This document shows, in pieces, positions 51,406 to 62,093 of a stretch of 64,000 nt of DNA. Position numbers and translations under genes: made by a program. The DNA is from Phocaeicola_A sp045545095. Lineage in GTDB: Bacteria > Bacteroidota > Bacteroidia > Bacteroidales > Bacteroidaceae. Under the pieces are notes generated by a model that was given only the letters and a program-made list of their open reading frames with translations, was not told where the DNA came from and made no database searches. Position 1 is the stretch's first letter; every line of letters starts with the position of its first letter. Location: positions 124,001 through 188,000 of the forward strand of contig JAZQAG010000029.1 in assembly GCA_045545095.1 (NCBI GenBank), given 5' to 3'.

Positions 51406-51513
51406 CAAATTGATATACCATATATCGCCGTGAGAGACTTTTGTCGAGAGAGCCTTGATGACACTTAAACACTTGATAATTAACCGAACTAAATAACTAT
51501 TAACAAACTCTTT

Positions 51514-54405
51514 ATGAAAAAACTCATTTTATGTGCTTCTTTCGTAGCAATGGGATTTTTTGCCTCCTGTGAAAAGGAGTTGCTTATCCCTGAAGGATCC
51601 AAACCGGAATGGTTAGGTGGGAGTATCTATGAGGAACTTCGTAGTGGAACCCATCTGAACGGAACATTCAACACCTATCTGAGGTTGATTGATGATTTGG
51701 GTTACAACGAAATCCTTTCGAGGACGGGTAGTAAAACTATCTTCCCGGCAAATGATGAGGCTTTTGACCGTTTCTTCAAGAACAACAAGTATGGCGTAAG
51801 CTCATACGAGGAGTTGACAGAAGGAATGAAACGTCAGATCCTCAAGTCTTCTATGCTGGACAATGCCTTGCTTTCAGGCATGTTGTCCAATATCAGTTCG
51901 GGTGATAACAGCGTGCAGCGTGGTAAGGCCATCAAGCACGAGACCAACATCAGTGTCACTGACTCTATCACCCATCTTCTCACTGGCGCAGATATGCCAC
52001 AGAACAACCCTTATTGGGACGGTTATCGTAACAAGGGTATCCATGTGGTGTATGATGCCACCAAACCTATGATGGTACACTTTACCCGTGAGCAGATGCT
52101 GGGTAATGAGATTACCACGACAGGTACAGACTCTGACTTCGGTATCCTCCGTGGCGAGGCTGTCGGTACATCCATAGCCAACTCTGATACGGCCTATATC
52201 TACCAGACACGTATCGTCAGCCAGGATGTCACCTGTTTGAATGGTTATATCCATCAGGTGAACGATGTGCTGTTGCCTCCCGGAAACATTCCGCAGGTAC
52301 TTCGCGAAGAGGACAATACCAAACTCTTCTCTCGTATCATCGATTACTTCTGTGCTCCTTATTACGATGCCAATACTACCCGTGACTACAACTCATGGGC
52401 TTTGGAGAATGCGATGCCCCTTATCGACTCCATCTTCCAGGTGCGCTATTTCACCGGTGGTCGTTCACAGGGTGGTACATACAATATCTTCGACCCTGCT
52501 GGTACAGTCGTTACCCCAGAGAAGCGTCTGGATTGGGACCTTGGTTGGAACCAGTACTACTCTTCTACCGAAGCGTCCAACAGCTTGGCCGATATAGGTT
52601 CTATCCTTGTTCCGACAGACAAGGCTATTGAGGAGTACTTCCTGCCCGGTGGTGGAGGTGCATACTTCATCGACCTCTATGGAGATCTTCCTAACGATTC
52701 TGCGAACTTGCCCCAGAACCTGGATGCCCTTCACAACAAGGGTAACGGTATCTTGACCTCTTTCGTCAACAACTTGATACAGACCTCTTTCGTGGCTACC
52801 GTACCCAGCAAGTTCGGTACCATCACCAACGAAGGTTCAGGTGACTTCATGGGCTTGACAAAGAACGATATCAGCCTGACAGCTGACAACAAGTACGATG
52901 TCGTAGTGGCCAACAACGGTGTCATCTACAAGATGAAGTCTATGATTGCCCCCGACGAATTCCAGTCGGTTATCGGTCCGGCCATCACCTATCCCGACAT
53001 GTCTGTGATGGGCTATTTCACCAAGGATAAGACCACAGGTAATACACCATCTATCTTCGGTGCCGATATGTACTACTACCTGATGGCAATGAAGGCCAAC
53101 TACCTCTACTTCATCCCCGATGATGAAGCGTTGGCAAAATGCTATATCGACCCCGTTTCATTGGGTTCTCCAACACCCCGTGCCATCGAATTCTACTCTT
53201 ACGTAGAGGAGAAGAATGGTCGTGAGGAGACCAAATATGGTGCCCGTCTCTATCACTATGATCCCGAGACTGGTGTCATTGACACGTCTGCTCCTTATTC
53301 TAATGTACCTAATATTATTGCTACCTCTGGAACAACCTCTCCCTATGCTTCACAGGTCTATGATATGTTGAACTACAACACCGTGGTATTGGATGCCGGT
53401 GAAGAGATTGTCAACAAGTACTACCTCACCAAGCATGGTGGTGCCATCTATCTGGAAGATTTGGCCAAGGTAGGTTCTAAGGTTTATGGTGGTGCCCAGA
53501 TTGACAATGGTGCCGAACCAGCCGTTGTCGAAGAACTCTGGCAGGAGAAGAACGGATGGGCATTCCGTCTGAACAACGTTATCCAGCCGGCTCTTACCAG
53601 TGTGTATAAACTGTTGAGCAGCAACGAAGAGCGCTTCAGTGAATTCCTCGACCTCTGTGCAACCTTCGATGATAGCGGACTCCTCGACTGGGCCGGTATC
53701 AAGACCACAGCAGAGAAGGGACCCTCTCCCCAACAGAGATACATCGTATTCAGCGGAAAGAGTGATAAGGCGTTGGATATGAATATCAACTTCTTCAATG
53801 GATTCAACTATACCTTCTATGCGCCCGACAACGAGGCTATGGAGAAGGCTTATGCAAAAGGCTTGCCCCGTTACGAGGACCTGTTTGCCATCTACGAAGA
53901 GTATGCCAATGCAGAAGAGGGTGTCTATGCCGATACCGACATCGCTGCAGCCAAGGCTGAAGTGCTGGCCAAGTTGATGGCTATGCGTGCCTTTGTACGT
54001 TACCACTTCCAGAACAACTCTGTATTTGCTGACAATGTAGTGCCTGCAGAGACCTACCAGTCACTCTACTCTTCAGAGTTGGGTATCCCCGTGAACATTA
54101 CCTCACAGGGAGCTGATGGTGTGCTGACTATCCAGGATGCGAACCGCGACCGCACCATCACCATTGATGCCAACTCTACAGACAAGTTGGTCAACAAGAT
54201 GGTACGCGACTATGAGTTCGATCAGGCTTCGGCTGCCGCCACCTCTATCGCCGTATCTTCATTTGCTGTCGTACACCAGATCAGCGAGCCTCTCAGCTTC
54301 GATGCAAACGGTTACTACGACAATGCTTGGGTAAATCACGAGACCGGTGTGGCAAAGAGTCTGAACTATGCGAGATTGGTTAACTTAGCTAATAACATTA
54401 AATAA
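51514..54405 (+). CDS. Fasciclin-domain lipoprotein with about four FAS1-like modules
   Basis: A 963-residue surface or periplasmic lipoprotein: signal ending FFASC with Cys19 and acidic EKE after it. Four FAS1-like modules can be traced by a start (TIFPANDEAFDRFF, ILVPTDKAIEEYFL, YFIPDDEALAKCY, TFYAPDNEAMEKAY) and a closing strand (GYIHQVNDVLLPP, NNGVIYKMKSMIAP and similar), at about 50-252, 290-475, 497-700 and 705-930. FAS1 domains mediate adhesion or carbohydrate/protein contacts. It is the first gene of the operon and ends eight bases before susC, so a role on the SusCD complex is likely. Substrate unknown. Confidence 0.85.
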   Translation: MKKLILCASFVAMGFFASCEKELLIPEGSKPEWLGGSIYEELRSGTHLNGTFNTYLRLIDDLGYNEILSRTGSKTIFPANDEAFDRFFKNNKYGVSSYEELTEGMKRQILKSSMLDNALLSGMLSNISSGDNSVQRGKAIKHETNISVTDSITHLLTGADMPQNNPYWDGYRNKGIHVVYDATKPMMVHFTREQMLGNEITTTGTDSDFGILRGEAVGTSIANSDTAYIYQTRIVSQDVTCLNGYIHQVNDVLLPPGNIPQVLREEDNTKLFSRIIDYFCAPYYDANTTRDYNSWALENAMPLIDSIFQVRYFTGGRSQGGTYNIFDPAGTVVTPEKRLDWDLGWNQYYSSTEASNSLADIGSILVPTDKAIEEYFLPGGGGAYFIDLYGDLPNDSANLPQNLDALHNKGNGILTSFVNNLIQTSFVATVPSKFGTITNEGSGDFMGLTKNDISLTADNKYDVVVANNGVIYKMKSMIAPDEFQSVIGPAITYPDMSVMGYFTKDKTTGNTPSIFGADMYYYLMAMKANYLYFIPDDEALAKCYIDPVSLGSPTPRAIEFYSYVEEKNGREETKYGARLYHYDPETGVIDTSAPYSNVPNIIATSGTTSPYASQVYDMLNYNTVVLDAGEEIVNKYYLTKHGGAIYLEDLAKVGSKVYGGAQIDNGAEPAVVEELWQEKNGWAFRLNNVIQPALTSVYKLLSSNEERFSEFLDLCATFDDSGLLDWAGIKTTAEKGPSPQQRYIVFSGKSDKALDMNINFFNGFNYTFYAPDNEAMEKAYAKGLPRYEDLFAIYEEYANAEEGVYADTDIAAAKAEVLAKLMAMRAFVRYHFQNNSVFADNVVPAETYQSLYSSELGIPVNITSQGADGVLTIQDANRDRTITIDANSTDKLVNKMVRDYEFDQASAAATSIAVSSFAVVHQISEPLSFDANGYYDNAWVNHETGVAKSLNYARLVNLANNIK

Positions 54406-54413
54406 ATAATACT

Positions 54414-57400
54414 ATGTCAAAATCTAAAGTCCTACTGATAGGCTTGTTCTGCCTGCTGGCACAGTTGGCTGCGGCTCAGAGCAAGGTCATATCAGGTACG
54501 GTAGAAGACGCAATGGGGCCTGTTATCTTTGCCAACGTCATCGAACAGGACGCCGATAACCGTATTGTCAGTGCGACACAAACTGATATGATGGGTAACT
54601 TCTCCATGGAAATCAAGAATCCCAAAAACAAGTTGGTGGTTTCTTATGTGGGTAGTAAAACCAAAATATTGACCATTGGAAACCAGACAGTTTTCAAAAT
54701 CTCTCTGGAAGAGGAGTCTAACGCACTTAGTGAGGTAGTCATCACTTCCAAACGTACCAATTCGGGTGGTTTGAACATCCCCGACCGTGAGATGACCGTG
54801 GCTCGTCAGACATTTGACCTCACCGAGGTTGAGGGTATGTCATTTACATCAGCCGACGAGGCCCTGCAGGGTGAGATTGCCGGTCTGGATATCGTGGCAA
54901 ACTCCGGTAACCTGGGTGCCGGTACAACCATGCGTCTGCGTGGTGTGACCACCATCAATGGTAATGCCGAACCGCTCATCGTGGTGGATGAGAAAATCTT
55001 CGACAATCCCGATGAGACCTTCGACTTTGCCAATGCCAACGAGGAGGAGTACGCTTCATTGCTTTCGGTAAACGTGGAAGATATCGCCAAGATTGACGTC
55101 CTCAAGGATGCTGCCGCTACAGCGGTATGGGGTTCTCAGGGTGCCAATGGTGTAATCTTGATTACCACCAAGCGTGGTGCACGTGGTAAACCGCGTGTGA
55201 ACTTCTCTTATAAGTTTACCGGAAACTGGCAGCCCAAGGGATATGACCTCCTCAATGGTGATGACTATACCATGTTGCTCAAAGAGGAGTACTACAACCC
55301 CAACCAGTCCAATACGGCTACATCCAACATCCGTGAGATCAACTACGATGACACATGGGCCGAATACCAGAACTGGAACAACAATACCGACTGGGTGGAT
55401 GCTGTGAAGCAGTTCGGACAGATGCACTCATACAACCTCAATATCACCGGTGGTGGTGAGAAGGCACAGTTCCGTATCTCAGGAGGTTATGACCACCAGA
55501 CAGGTTCTATCATCAAGCAGGAGTTGAACCGTTTGTCAACCCGACTCGTGTTGGATTATAACGTGTCTGACCGTATCCGTTTCTCTACCAACTTTGCGTT
55601 GACCTATACCGACAACATGCAGAACTATTCAAATCTGCTTCCTCTGGCCCAGAAGATGGCTCCTAACATGAGTATCTACAAGCAGGACGGTAACGGCCGC
55701 GACACGGACGAGTTCTATATCATGAACCCGCAGGGTACGCTCAATGCCAACACTCCTTATACCGGTAACTATTCTTCTTACGAGTTGCGTGCCATCCGCG
55801 CCTTGGGTAACCCCATCGCCATTTCAGAACTCGCTTGGAAGGAGGACGAGACTTACCGTATCACTCCTGACTTCCAGATCAAATACGAACTCTTGGGTCT
55901 GGAGCACGGACAGCATCGTTTGACCTTCAACGGACGTGTGGACTTCGATATCTATGCCCGTTCAGTCCCCTCATTTGCTGCAGCCGGATTGACTACAAGC
56001 GGTTATAACGTGAGCGACCAGTACAATACCAGCCAGAAGGACGAGAGCAACCGTCTGAGAATCGGCGGACGTGCTGAGTTGGTATATACTCCGTACTTCA
56101 GAAACGAGGATCTCGCCATGACCATGTTGGCCCGTTACGAGATGAGTACACAGAAGAGTACCTCACAGAGTGTACGCCAGTACTCACTGCCTGACGGTAT
56201 CACTTCACCGACAGCTCCCGGTGCATTGCCCGGCAATGGTTTGAGCACAGGTAACAGCCGTGGTAACTCACAGAGTTTGCTTTACAACGGTCACTTCTCT
56301 TACAAGGGTATCTATAGCTTGGGCTTCTCACTCCGTGCCGATGGTAACTCCAAGTTCGGCCCCAAGCAGAAGTGGGCTTACTTCCCCGGTGTGTCATTGC
56401 GTTACAACATCTCTGACGAGAAGTTCTTCACCCCAATCCGCGAGAATCTGGCTGTCTCTATGCTCGGTCTGCGTGCATCATGGGGTATTGTAGGTAAGGC
56501 TCCCGATGCCGACTACCTCTTCTATAACTCTTACAACCTGAGTGCCGGAAACTACAACGGTGCGGGTACAGCCATCATGGATGGTCTGAAGTTGGATGAC
56601 CTCCGTTGGGAGAAGACCACTTCATACAACCTTGGTTTCAACGTCGGTTTCCTGGAAGACCTCATCAATGTGGATTTCGACTTCTATCACAAGGATACCA
56701 AAGACCTGCTCATGAGTGGTGTAAGAATTCCTTCTACTACCGGTTATCCCACTTTGGCTTACCAGAATGTGGGTAGCATGACCAACGATGGTTGGGAAAT
56801 GAACGTCAGCGCCAAGAACTTCCTGAAATTCGGCAAGTTCTCAGTGAGTGCAGGTTTCAACGTATATCAGAACTACAATGAGATTACCGAAATGGATGAG
56901 CGCGTGCTCAGCTCCATCAACTCAGACTGGACAGCTACCAACCGTAGCGCATTCCAGAACCGTGTACAGGTGAACAATCCGTTGGGTTCTATCTATGGTT
57001 TCCGCTACAAGGGTGTTTACCAATATACTTATGACTACCTCCTCAACGAACGTACCGAGCAGGGGTGGACCAACGATGAGTTCGAGGCTCACTTGAACAA
57101 CATGCTGGCCGAAGGCAAGACCTTCCCCGTAGCTGTAGGTAACGACGGTAAGGTGATCATGCAGGCTAACGGTACACCGCAACGTATGGTCTATAACTTT
57201 GTGGATGGTGCCTCTACCTATGAGTTCCAGGGTGGTGATGCTATCTATGAGGATATCAATAATGACGGACAGATCAACAGCTTGGATATCGTCTATTTGG
57301 GTAACAGTATGCCTAAGATTGCCGGTGGTTTCAACTTCACCCTCAACTATGGCCGTTGGAACCTCAAGGCACGTTTCATGTTCCGTGCAGGAAACAAGGT

Positions 57401-57812
57401 GGTCAATGCAGCCCGCCAGAGTCTGGAGTCTATGTCAACAGCCTACAATCAGGCCTCTTCTGTAAACTACCGTTGGCGTAAGGATGGCGACGTGACCATG
57501 ATGCCTCGCGCTATCTTCGTTTATGACGACAATTCTGCTTACAACTACCAGGGTTCAAGCCGCTACGTGGAGGATGGTTCATTCCTGCGTTTCCAGAACC
57601 TGCAGATAGGTTACAACTTCGACAAGAAGATGATCAAGAACTGGGGTCTCAACGATTTGCGTTTCTATGTGACGATGAACAACCTCTGGTGCTGGACCAA
57701 GTACTCAGGTGTGGATCCTGAAATCTCTTGGGGTTCATGGGGTATCGCCACAGATAACTCGCAGACTCCTCGTGCCAAGTCATTCACAGCCAATATTGCT
57801 ATTGGATTCTAA
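54414..57812 (+). CDS. SusC/RagA-family TonB-dependent outer-membrane transporter
   Basis: An 1132-residue protein with signal peptide (LLIGLFCLLAQLAAAQ), an N-terminal carboxypeptidase-regulatory-like domain (VISGTVEDAMGPVIFANVI, about 24-100), a plug domain (ALQGEIAGLDIVANSGNLGAGTTMRLRG ... IDVLKDAAATAVWGSQGANGVILITTKRG, about 130-260) and a 22-strand barrel ending in FTANIAIGF. It imports a ligand captured by the SusD partner. The substrate is not deducible; no glycosidase gene is in the operon. Confidence 0.95.
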   Translation: MSKSKVLLIGLFCLLAQLAAAQSKVISGTVEDAMGPVIFANVIEQDADNRIVSATQTDMMGNFSMEIKNPKNKLVVSYVGSKTKILTIGNQTVFKISLEEESNALSEVVITSKRTNSGGLNIPDREMTVARQTFDLTEVEGMSFTSADEALQGEIAGLDIVANSGNLGAGTTMRLRGVTTINGNAEPLIVVDEKIFDNPDETFDFANANEEEYASLLSVNVEDIAKIDVLKDAAATAVWGSQGANGVILITTKRGARGKPRVNFSYKFTGNWQPKGYDLLNGDDYTMLLKEEYYNPNQSNTATSNIREINYDDTWAEYQNWNNNTDWVDAVKQFGQMHSYNLNITGGGEKAQFRISGGYDHQTGSIIKQELNRLSTRLVLDYNVSDRIRFSTNFALTYTDNMQNYSNLLPLAQKMAPNMSIYKQDGNGRDTDEFYIMNPQGTLNANTPYTGNYSSYELRAIRALGNPIAISELAWKEDETYRITPDFQIKYELLGLEHGQHRLTFNGRVDFDIYARSVPSFAAAGLTTSGYNVSDQYNTSQKDESNRLRIGGRAELVYTPYFRNEDLAMTMLARYEMSTQKSTSQSVRQYSLPDGITSPTAPGALPGNGLSTGNSRGNSQSLLYNGHFSYKGIYSLGFSLRADGNSKFGPKQKWAYFPGVSLRYNISDEKFFTPIRENLAVSMLGLRASWGIVGKAPDADYLFYNSYNLSAGNYNGAGTAIMDGLKLDDLRWEKTTSYNLGFNVGFLEDLINVDFDFYHKDTKDLLMSGVRIPSTTGYPTLAYQNVGSMTNDGWEMNVSAKNFLKFGKFSVSAGFNVYQNYNEITEMDERVLSSINSDWTATNRSAFQNRVQVNNPLGSIYGFRYKGVYQYTYDYLLNERTEQGWTNDEFEAHLNNMLAEGKTFPVAVGNDGKVIMQANGTPQRMVYNFVDGASTYEFQGGDAIYEDINNDGQINSLDIVYLGNSMPKIAGGFNFTLNYGRWNLKARFMFRAGNKVVNAARQSLESMSTAYNQASSVNYRWRKDGDVTMMPRAIFVYDDNSAYNYQGSSRYVEDGSFLRFQNLQIGYNFDKKMIKNWGLNDLRFYVTMNNLWCWTKYSGVDPEISWGSWGIATDNSQTPRAKSFTANIAIGF

Positions 57813-57830
57813 GAATGAAGAGTGTAGAAT

Positions 57831-57851
57831 CATAAATCATACATCAGAAAT
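57831..57851 (+). repeat. CATAAAT-type heptamers before susD
   Basis: Three 7-mers (CATAAAT, CATACAT, CAGAAAT) immediately precede the SusD ATG. The same motif occurs before rhaT and before the second fasciclin gene. Confidence 0.55.
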
Positions 57852-59765
57852 ATGAAAAAGATAGTATCAATCATAATATCCGGTTTGGCCATGATGTCCT
57901 GCGTGGATACGGTTCTGCTTCCTGACAACAAGACGGTGGAAGAGGACTTCTGGCAAACCAAGAACGATGTGGCTATGATGGTGAATGGTGCATACGCCAA
58001 GATGGCTACTTCTAATGTGCAGCAACGCATGCTTGTATGGACCATGCGGGCTGATGAACTCAATGTGAACAGCTCATTGAGCAACAACGACCTGAACCAG
58101 ATCTATTCAGCCAATATCCAGACCACTAACAACTTCAACAGCTGGGCAGATTTCTATTCTATCATCAACCAGTGTAACCTGGTGCTCAGCAAGTCTGCCG
58201 AGGTAATGGATATCGACCCCAACTACCTGGAAGGTGACCACCTGAACAATGTGGCACAGATGAAGGCTTTGCGTTCACTCTGCTACTTCTACCTGGTACG
58301 TGCTTTCCGCGATGTACCCTTGGTGCTGGAGCCTTACAAGGAGAGCTCACAGGAGATGAATATCCCTCAGGTGGCTCCCGGCTTTGTCATCGACCAGATT
58401 ATCGCTGACCTCGAGGAGGTGAAGGATTATGCCCTCTCTTCCCAGTCAATTGCCGACTGGACCCGTTGTGGATACTTTACCCGCGATGGTATCTATGCCC
58501 TTTTGGCCGATGTCTATCTCTGGAAGGCATCTGTTACCGGTGACAAGTATTGCTACAACAGATGTATCGAATGCTGCGATGTTATCCGTGCCAACCGCGA
58601 CATCAAGAACGACCTTATGGGTGGTGGAGCTTTCGGACCCGTAGCTGAGACGTTGGACGACGACGGCTTCAACCTGAACAGCTATTACAACTATTATAAC
58701 CTGTTCGGTACCCAACCGAAGAACGGAAACGATGAAGAGTCACTCTTCGAGCTCCAGTTCACCGACAACACAGGTCTTTGCATCGTATATAATATGTATA
58801 AGAACAGCAACGGTGCACTGCCTCAATTCTATGCCAGTGCCGCATATGCCAAGACTGGTACGGCAGATGTCAGTGTCTTCAATCAGACCAACTCTGCCAA
58901 GGATGTACGTGGCTTCGAGAGCGTCTATGACTTCAACGGTGCGTCTGATGAAGGATTCATGGTTCGTAAGTTCGTGGCTCAGACATCATTGCCCACTAAT
59001 GCGTACGGTGCCACTTCCCTTTCAGCACAGACCAAAACGGCACGTTCCTATACCGGTTACGACCAGAACTGGATTGTCTATCGTGTGGCCGATGTCATGC
59101 TGATGAAGGCCGAGGCATTGGTACAGAAGGCTGCTCTGCAGGAGAAGGCTCAGGCACATCTGGTAGCTGATTTGGAAGCTGCAACGACTCCCGAAGACTC
59201 TATGGCTATTGCAGAACAGATGGTAGAGGCTATCACGGAGATTCAGAACATGCATGTGCAGGCTGCCCGTTATGCACAGATTGTCAATACCCGTGCCCGC
59301 ATCGACGGTGTATCAGACATCGACTCTACCAAGTATCGTTCTACATTGATTCCCAATACGGTGGCTGTCAGTGCTTACGCTACATACATGCGTGCCATCT
59401 ATACCGGATTGGCTGCTACCAATGCCGAGTTGGAGGTTTTGGTGATGGACGAACGTGCTCGTGAGCTCTGCTTCGAGGGCAAGCGTTGGTACGATATGCT
59501 CCGCTACAACTACCGCCATGTGGAAGGTGTCAACTACAATGCCACATTGGCTGAGCAGGGAGGTAATTTCGTGAAGAACTATGAGGAGATGCTCAAACTC
59601 GTGTCACGCAAATATACTTCCGGTGGTGGAACAGGTGTTACTGCCAAGATGCAGACCGAGCCTTATCTCTATATGCCGATATTGCGCAGCGAAATAGAGG
59701 TGAACTCAGCCTTGAAGCAGAACCCCGTTTACTTCGATGGTGACACCACTGAGAAAAACTATTAA
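57852..59765 (+). CDS. SusD/RagB-family nutrient-binding lipoprotein
   Basis: A 637-residue lipoprotein (signal to LAMMSC, Cys17). It has the SusD N-terminal region (NKTVEEDFWQTKNDVAMMVNGAYAKM), TPR-like helices (MKALRSLCYFYLVRAFRDVPLVLEPY) and the C-terminal RagB-type segment (VMDERARELCFEGKRWYDMLRYN). It forms the lid on the SusC barrel. It is longer than the usual 500-550 residues because of an insert of helices near 430-480 (QEKAQAHLVADLEAATTPEDSMAIAEQ). It follows susC after 39 bases. Confidence 0.95.
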   Translation: MKKIVSIIISGLAMMSCVDTVLLPDNKTVEEDFWQTKNDVAMMVNGAYAKMATSNVQQRMLVWTMRADELNVNSSLSNNDLNQIYSANIQTTNNFNSWADFYSIINQCNLVLSKSAEVMDIDPNYLEGDHLNNVAQMKALRSLCYFYLVRAFRDVPLVLEPYKESSQEMNIPQVAPGFVIDQIIADLEEVKDYALSSQSIADWTRCGYFTRDGIYALLADVYLWKASVTGDKYCYNRCIECCDVIRANRDIKNDLMGGGAFGPVAETLDDDGFNLNSYYNYYNLFGTQPKNGNDEESLFELQFTDNTGLCIVYNMYKNSNGALPQFYASAAYAKTGTADVSVFNQTNSAKDVRGFESVYDFNGASDEGFMVRKFVAQTSLPTNAYGATSLSAQTKTARSYTGYDQNWIVYRVADVMLMKAEALVQKAALQEKAQAHLVADLEAATTPEDSMAIAEQMVEAITEIQNMHVQAARYAQIVNTRARIDGVSDIDSTKYRSTLIPNTVAVSAYATYMRAIYTGLAATNAELEVLVMDERARELCFEGKRWYDMLRYNYRHVEGVNYNATLAEQGGNFVKNYEEMLKLVSRKYTSGGGTGVTAKMQTEPYLYMPILRSEIEVNSALKQNPVYFDGDTTEKNY

Positions 59766-59793
59766 TTGAGTGGTGATAAATGAAGTGATAACT

Positions 59794-59828
59794 CATAACT
59801 CAAAACTCATAACTCATAAATCATAAAT
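59794..59828 (+). repeat. Five heptamers (CATAACT/CATAAAT) before the second fasciclin gene
   Basis: CATAACT, CAAAACT, CATAACT, CATAAAT, CATAAAT in tandem, ending three bases before the ATG at 59832. Confidence 0.65.
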
Positions 59829-59831
59829 CAA

Positions 59832-62015
59832 ATGACTATTATGAACAAGAATATATGTAAGGTAGCTTTGGGACTGTTGCTGGGTGCAACAGTGTCCCTG
59901 ACCTCCTGCAACGAGGAACCGGATGAGTCGAACCTCTATACCTTTACCGGGCAGACCATTCAGGATTTCTTGATGGAGAACGACTCCACCTTCAGTCTCT
60001 TCAATGTCATCATGAACCGTTCGGGATATGACCGCATGATGGCAACTTGGGGCACATATACCTGCTATGCTCCCGTGAACGAGGGTGTGGTAGCCTATCT
60101 GGACAGCCTCTATAACGACCCGAAGGCTAAAATCGAACACAACGGTATGACAGAGAACAGTGTATATGGCCTCACTGACGAACAGTGCAAGGAGATTGCC
60201 CGTTACCACCTCTCTTCTATTCCAAACTCTTTTGTCGAGGTGTTGAGCAACTTCAACGGTAAGGAGGTTGCCACAATGCTGAACACACCTTTCACCTCCA
60301 AGTTGTGGGACGACGGTATCGTACGTTTCAACGGAGTGGCCAAGGTGCTCACTTATGACAATGAGATGACCAACGGATATGTTCACACCATTTCGGATGT
60401 GATTCCCCGTTCAACCATGCAGCTCTCTGACAAGATCAAGGAGTTGGAAGAGTATGCTCTCTTCTTCGAGGCGTTGGACTCTTGCGGACTGTTGGACACT
60501 CTCTCTATCGACCGCAAGCGCGAAGCTGACGGAAGTGTGACGAAGTACAGCCTTTCCAACATCGCCGGTCGTCCGGGTTCTTCATGGGCATCAGCCAAGT
60601 TCTATGTACCAGAAGAGTGCAAGATCAAATATACCATCTTTGCAGAGGACAGCACAGTCTTCGCGAATGCCGGTATCACCGATTTCGCTTCGCTGAAGAA
60701 GAAATGTGCGGAACTTTATGGTGGTGCGGCTGCCTGGTATGACTATCCCGGCAAGGATGAAGGTGTACAGATCAGTACGGGTGATGACTATACCAATCCT
60801 TACAACGTGGTGAACATGTTCATGCGTTACCACATCGTGGCTGCCGGTATGGCCTACTCCAAGTTAGTTTATATCAAGGACAATGCCAATGCCAACTGGA
60901 ACTATGCTTTCGGTGGCGAACCGTTTGACTACTACGAGACCCTGTTGCCCAATACGCTGATGAAGATTTGGCAGCCTCTCTACCAGAATACAGGCCGTTC
61001 CGACAATATTTGGATCAACCGCTGGCGTCGTAACAATACGTTGACCGACGAGATTGGTACATTCGGAGACGATGCGACACACGATATCGTATCCGACGGT
61101 GTACGTATCATCAACAAGGATGGTGGTATCCAGGCTTACAACGGATATATCCACCCCATCAGCGACCTGCTGGTATATGATGAAAAGGTGCCCAGTGGTG
61201 TGCTCCACGAACGTATGCGTATCGACGTGGGAACCATGCTCTATGAGTTGATCAACAACGACATCCGTTTCGCCTCTGCTGCCGAAATCGGTGCCATGAA
61301 CTTGTCAAGCTCTGCCGGTGACATGACCCGTCTGCCTTTGGATTACTTTGATAATCTGTATTGTTACAACAAAACGACCAAACTTTCATGGTACACCACT
61401 GGTGCATGGCGTGCATGGGAGGCCGACCAGCTCTCTGGTTGGGACGAAAATGACTTCGCCTTCCGTCTGCCTCCAGTACCGACAGGTGACTATGAAATCC
61501 GTATCATCTATCCTCCTATGGGTAACAGCGGTCTGCAGCAGTACTACATCGGTACCTCTACCGACCCCAGCAGCATGATACCTATGGGTATTCCGGTGGA
61601 TGCCCGTTATCCGAACTCAGGTATAGAAGCCGACCGTATTTCTTCAGGTTACATGCTCTCTTCTGAGTTTGACGACTACGGTGTGGCATCTGACCTGGTA
61701 ATGCGTAACCACGGTTACATGCGTGCTCCCGCCAGCTTCTCACGTGGTACATACAACTCTGTGAAGGAGCGTATCTATTCAGCCGATGAATTGATTGCCA
61801 ACATCAGCGGTTGCTGCCGTTACGAAGAAGGATACGGTACCAGTATGATGCGTAAGATCTTAGGTGTACACCACCTTGAGCAGGGTCAAGAGTACTGGAT
61901 CCGTCTGAAGAACCTCTTGCAGGGTTACGACCAGTTGGGATTCAGCATCGACTTCATCGAGTTGGTTCCTCTGGATATTGTGAACAGTCAGGATTTCACC
62001 GAAGACTGGTATTAA
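59832..62015 (+). CDS. Fasciclin-domain lipoprotein, two FAS1 modules plus C-terminal beta domain
   Basis: A 727-residue lipoprotein; signal ending SLTSC followed by acidic NEEPDES, resembling a surface-export signal of Bacteroidota lipoproteins. FAS1 module 1 spans about 36-195 (FNVIMNRSGYDRMMATWGTYTCYAP ... GYVHTISDVIP) and module 2 about 205-460 (GYIHPISDLLVYD). The C-terminal 260 residues are beta-rich (GDYEIRIIYPPMGNSGLQQYY; QEYWIRLKNLLQGYDQLGFSIDFIELVP) and look like a carbohydrate-binding or discoidin-like sandwich. ATG 59832 or MNKN at 59841 may be the start. It probably sits on the SusCD complex. Confidence 0.85.
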   Translation: MTIMNKNICKVALGLLLGATVSLTSCNEEPDESNLYTFTGQTIQDFLMENDSTFSLFNVIMNRSGYDRMMATWGTYTCYAPVNEGVVAYLDSLYNDPKAKIEHNGMTENSVYGLTDEQCKEIARYHLSSIPNSFVEVLSNFNGKEVATMLNTPFTSKLWDDGIVRFNGVAKVLTYDNEMTNGYVHTISDVIPRSTMQLSDKIKELEEYALFFEALDSCGLLDTLSIDRKREADGSVTKYSLSNIAGRPGSSWASAKFYVPEECKIKYTIFAEDSTVFANAGITDFASLKKKCAELYGGAAAWYDYPGKDEGVQISTGDDYTNPYNVVNMFMRYHIVAAGMAYSKLVYIKDNANANWNYAFGGEPFDYYETLLPNTLMKIWQPLYQNTGRSDNIWINRWRRNNTLTDEIGTFGDDATHDIVSDGVRIINKDGGIQAYNGYIHPISDLLVYDEKVPSGVLHERMRIDVGTMLYELINNDIRFASAAEIGAMNLSSSAGDMTRLPLDYFDNLYCYNKTTKLSWYTTGAWRAWEADQLSGWDENDFAFRLPPVPTGDYEIRIIYPPMGNSGLQQYYIGTSTDPSSMIPMGIPVDARYPNSGIEADRISSGYMLSSEFDDYGVASDLVMRNHGYMRAPASFSRGTYNSVKERIYSADELIANISGCCRYEEGYGTSMMRKILGVHHLEQGQEYWIRLKNLLQGYDQLGFSIDFIELVPLDIVNSQDFTEDWY

Positions 62016-62093
62016 TGAGACATCTTCCTATCCCTCCCCTTGGTGGGAGGGACACAGGAGAGACATTATAAATAGTAAATTATAAATGTAATT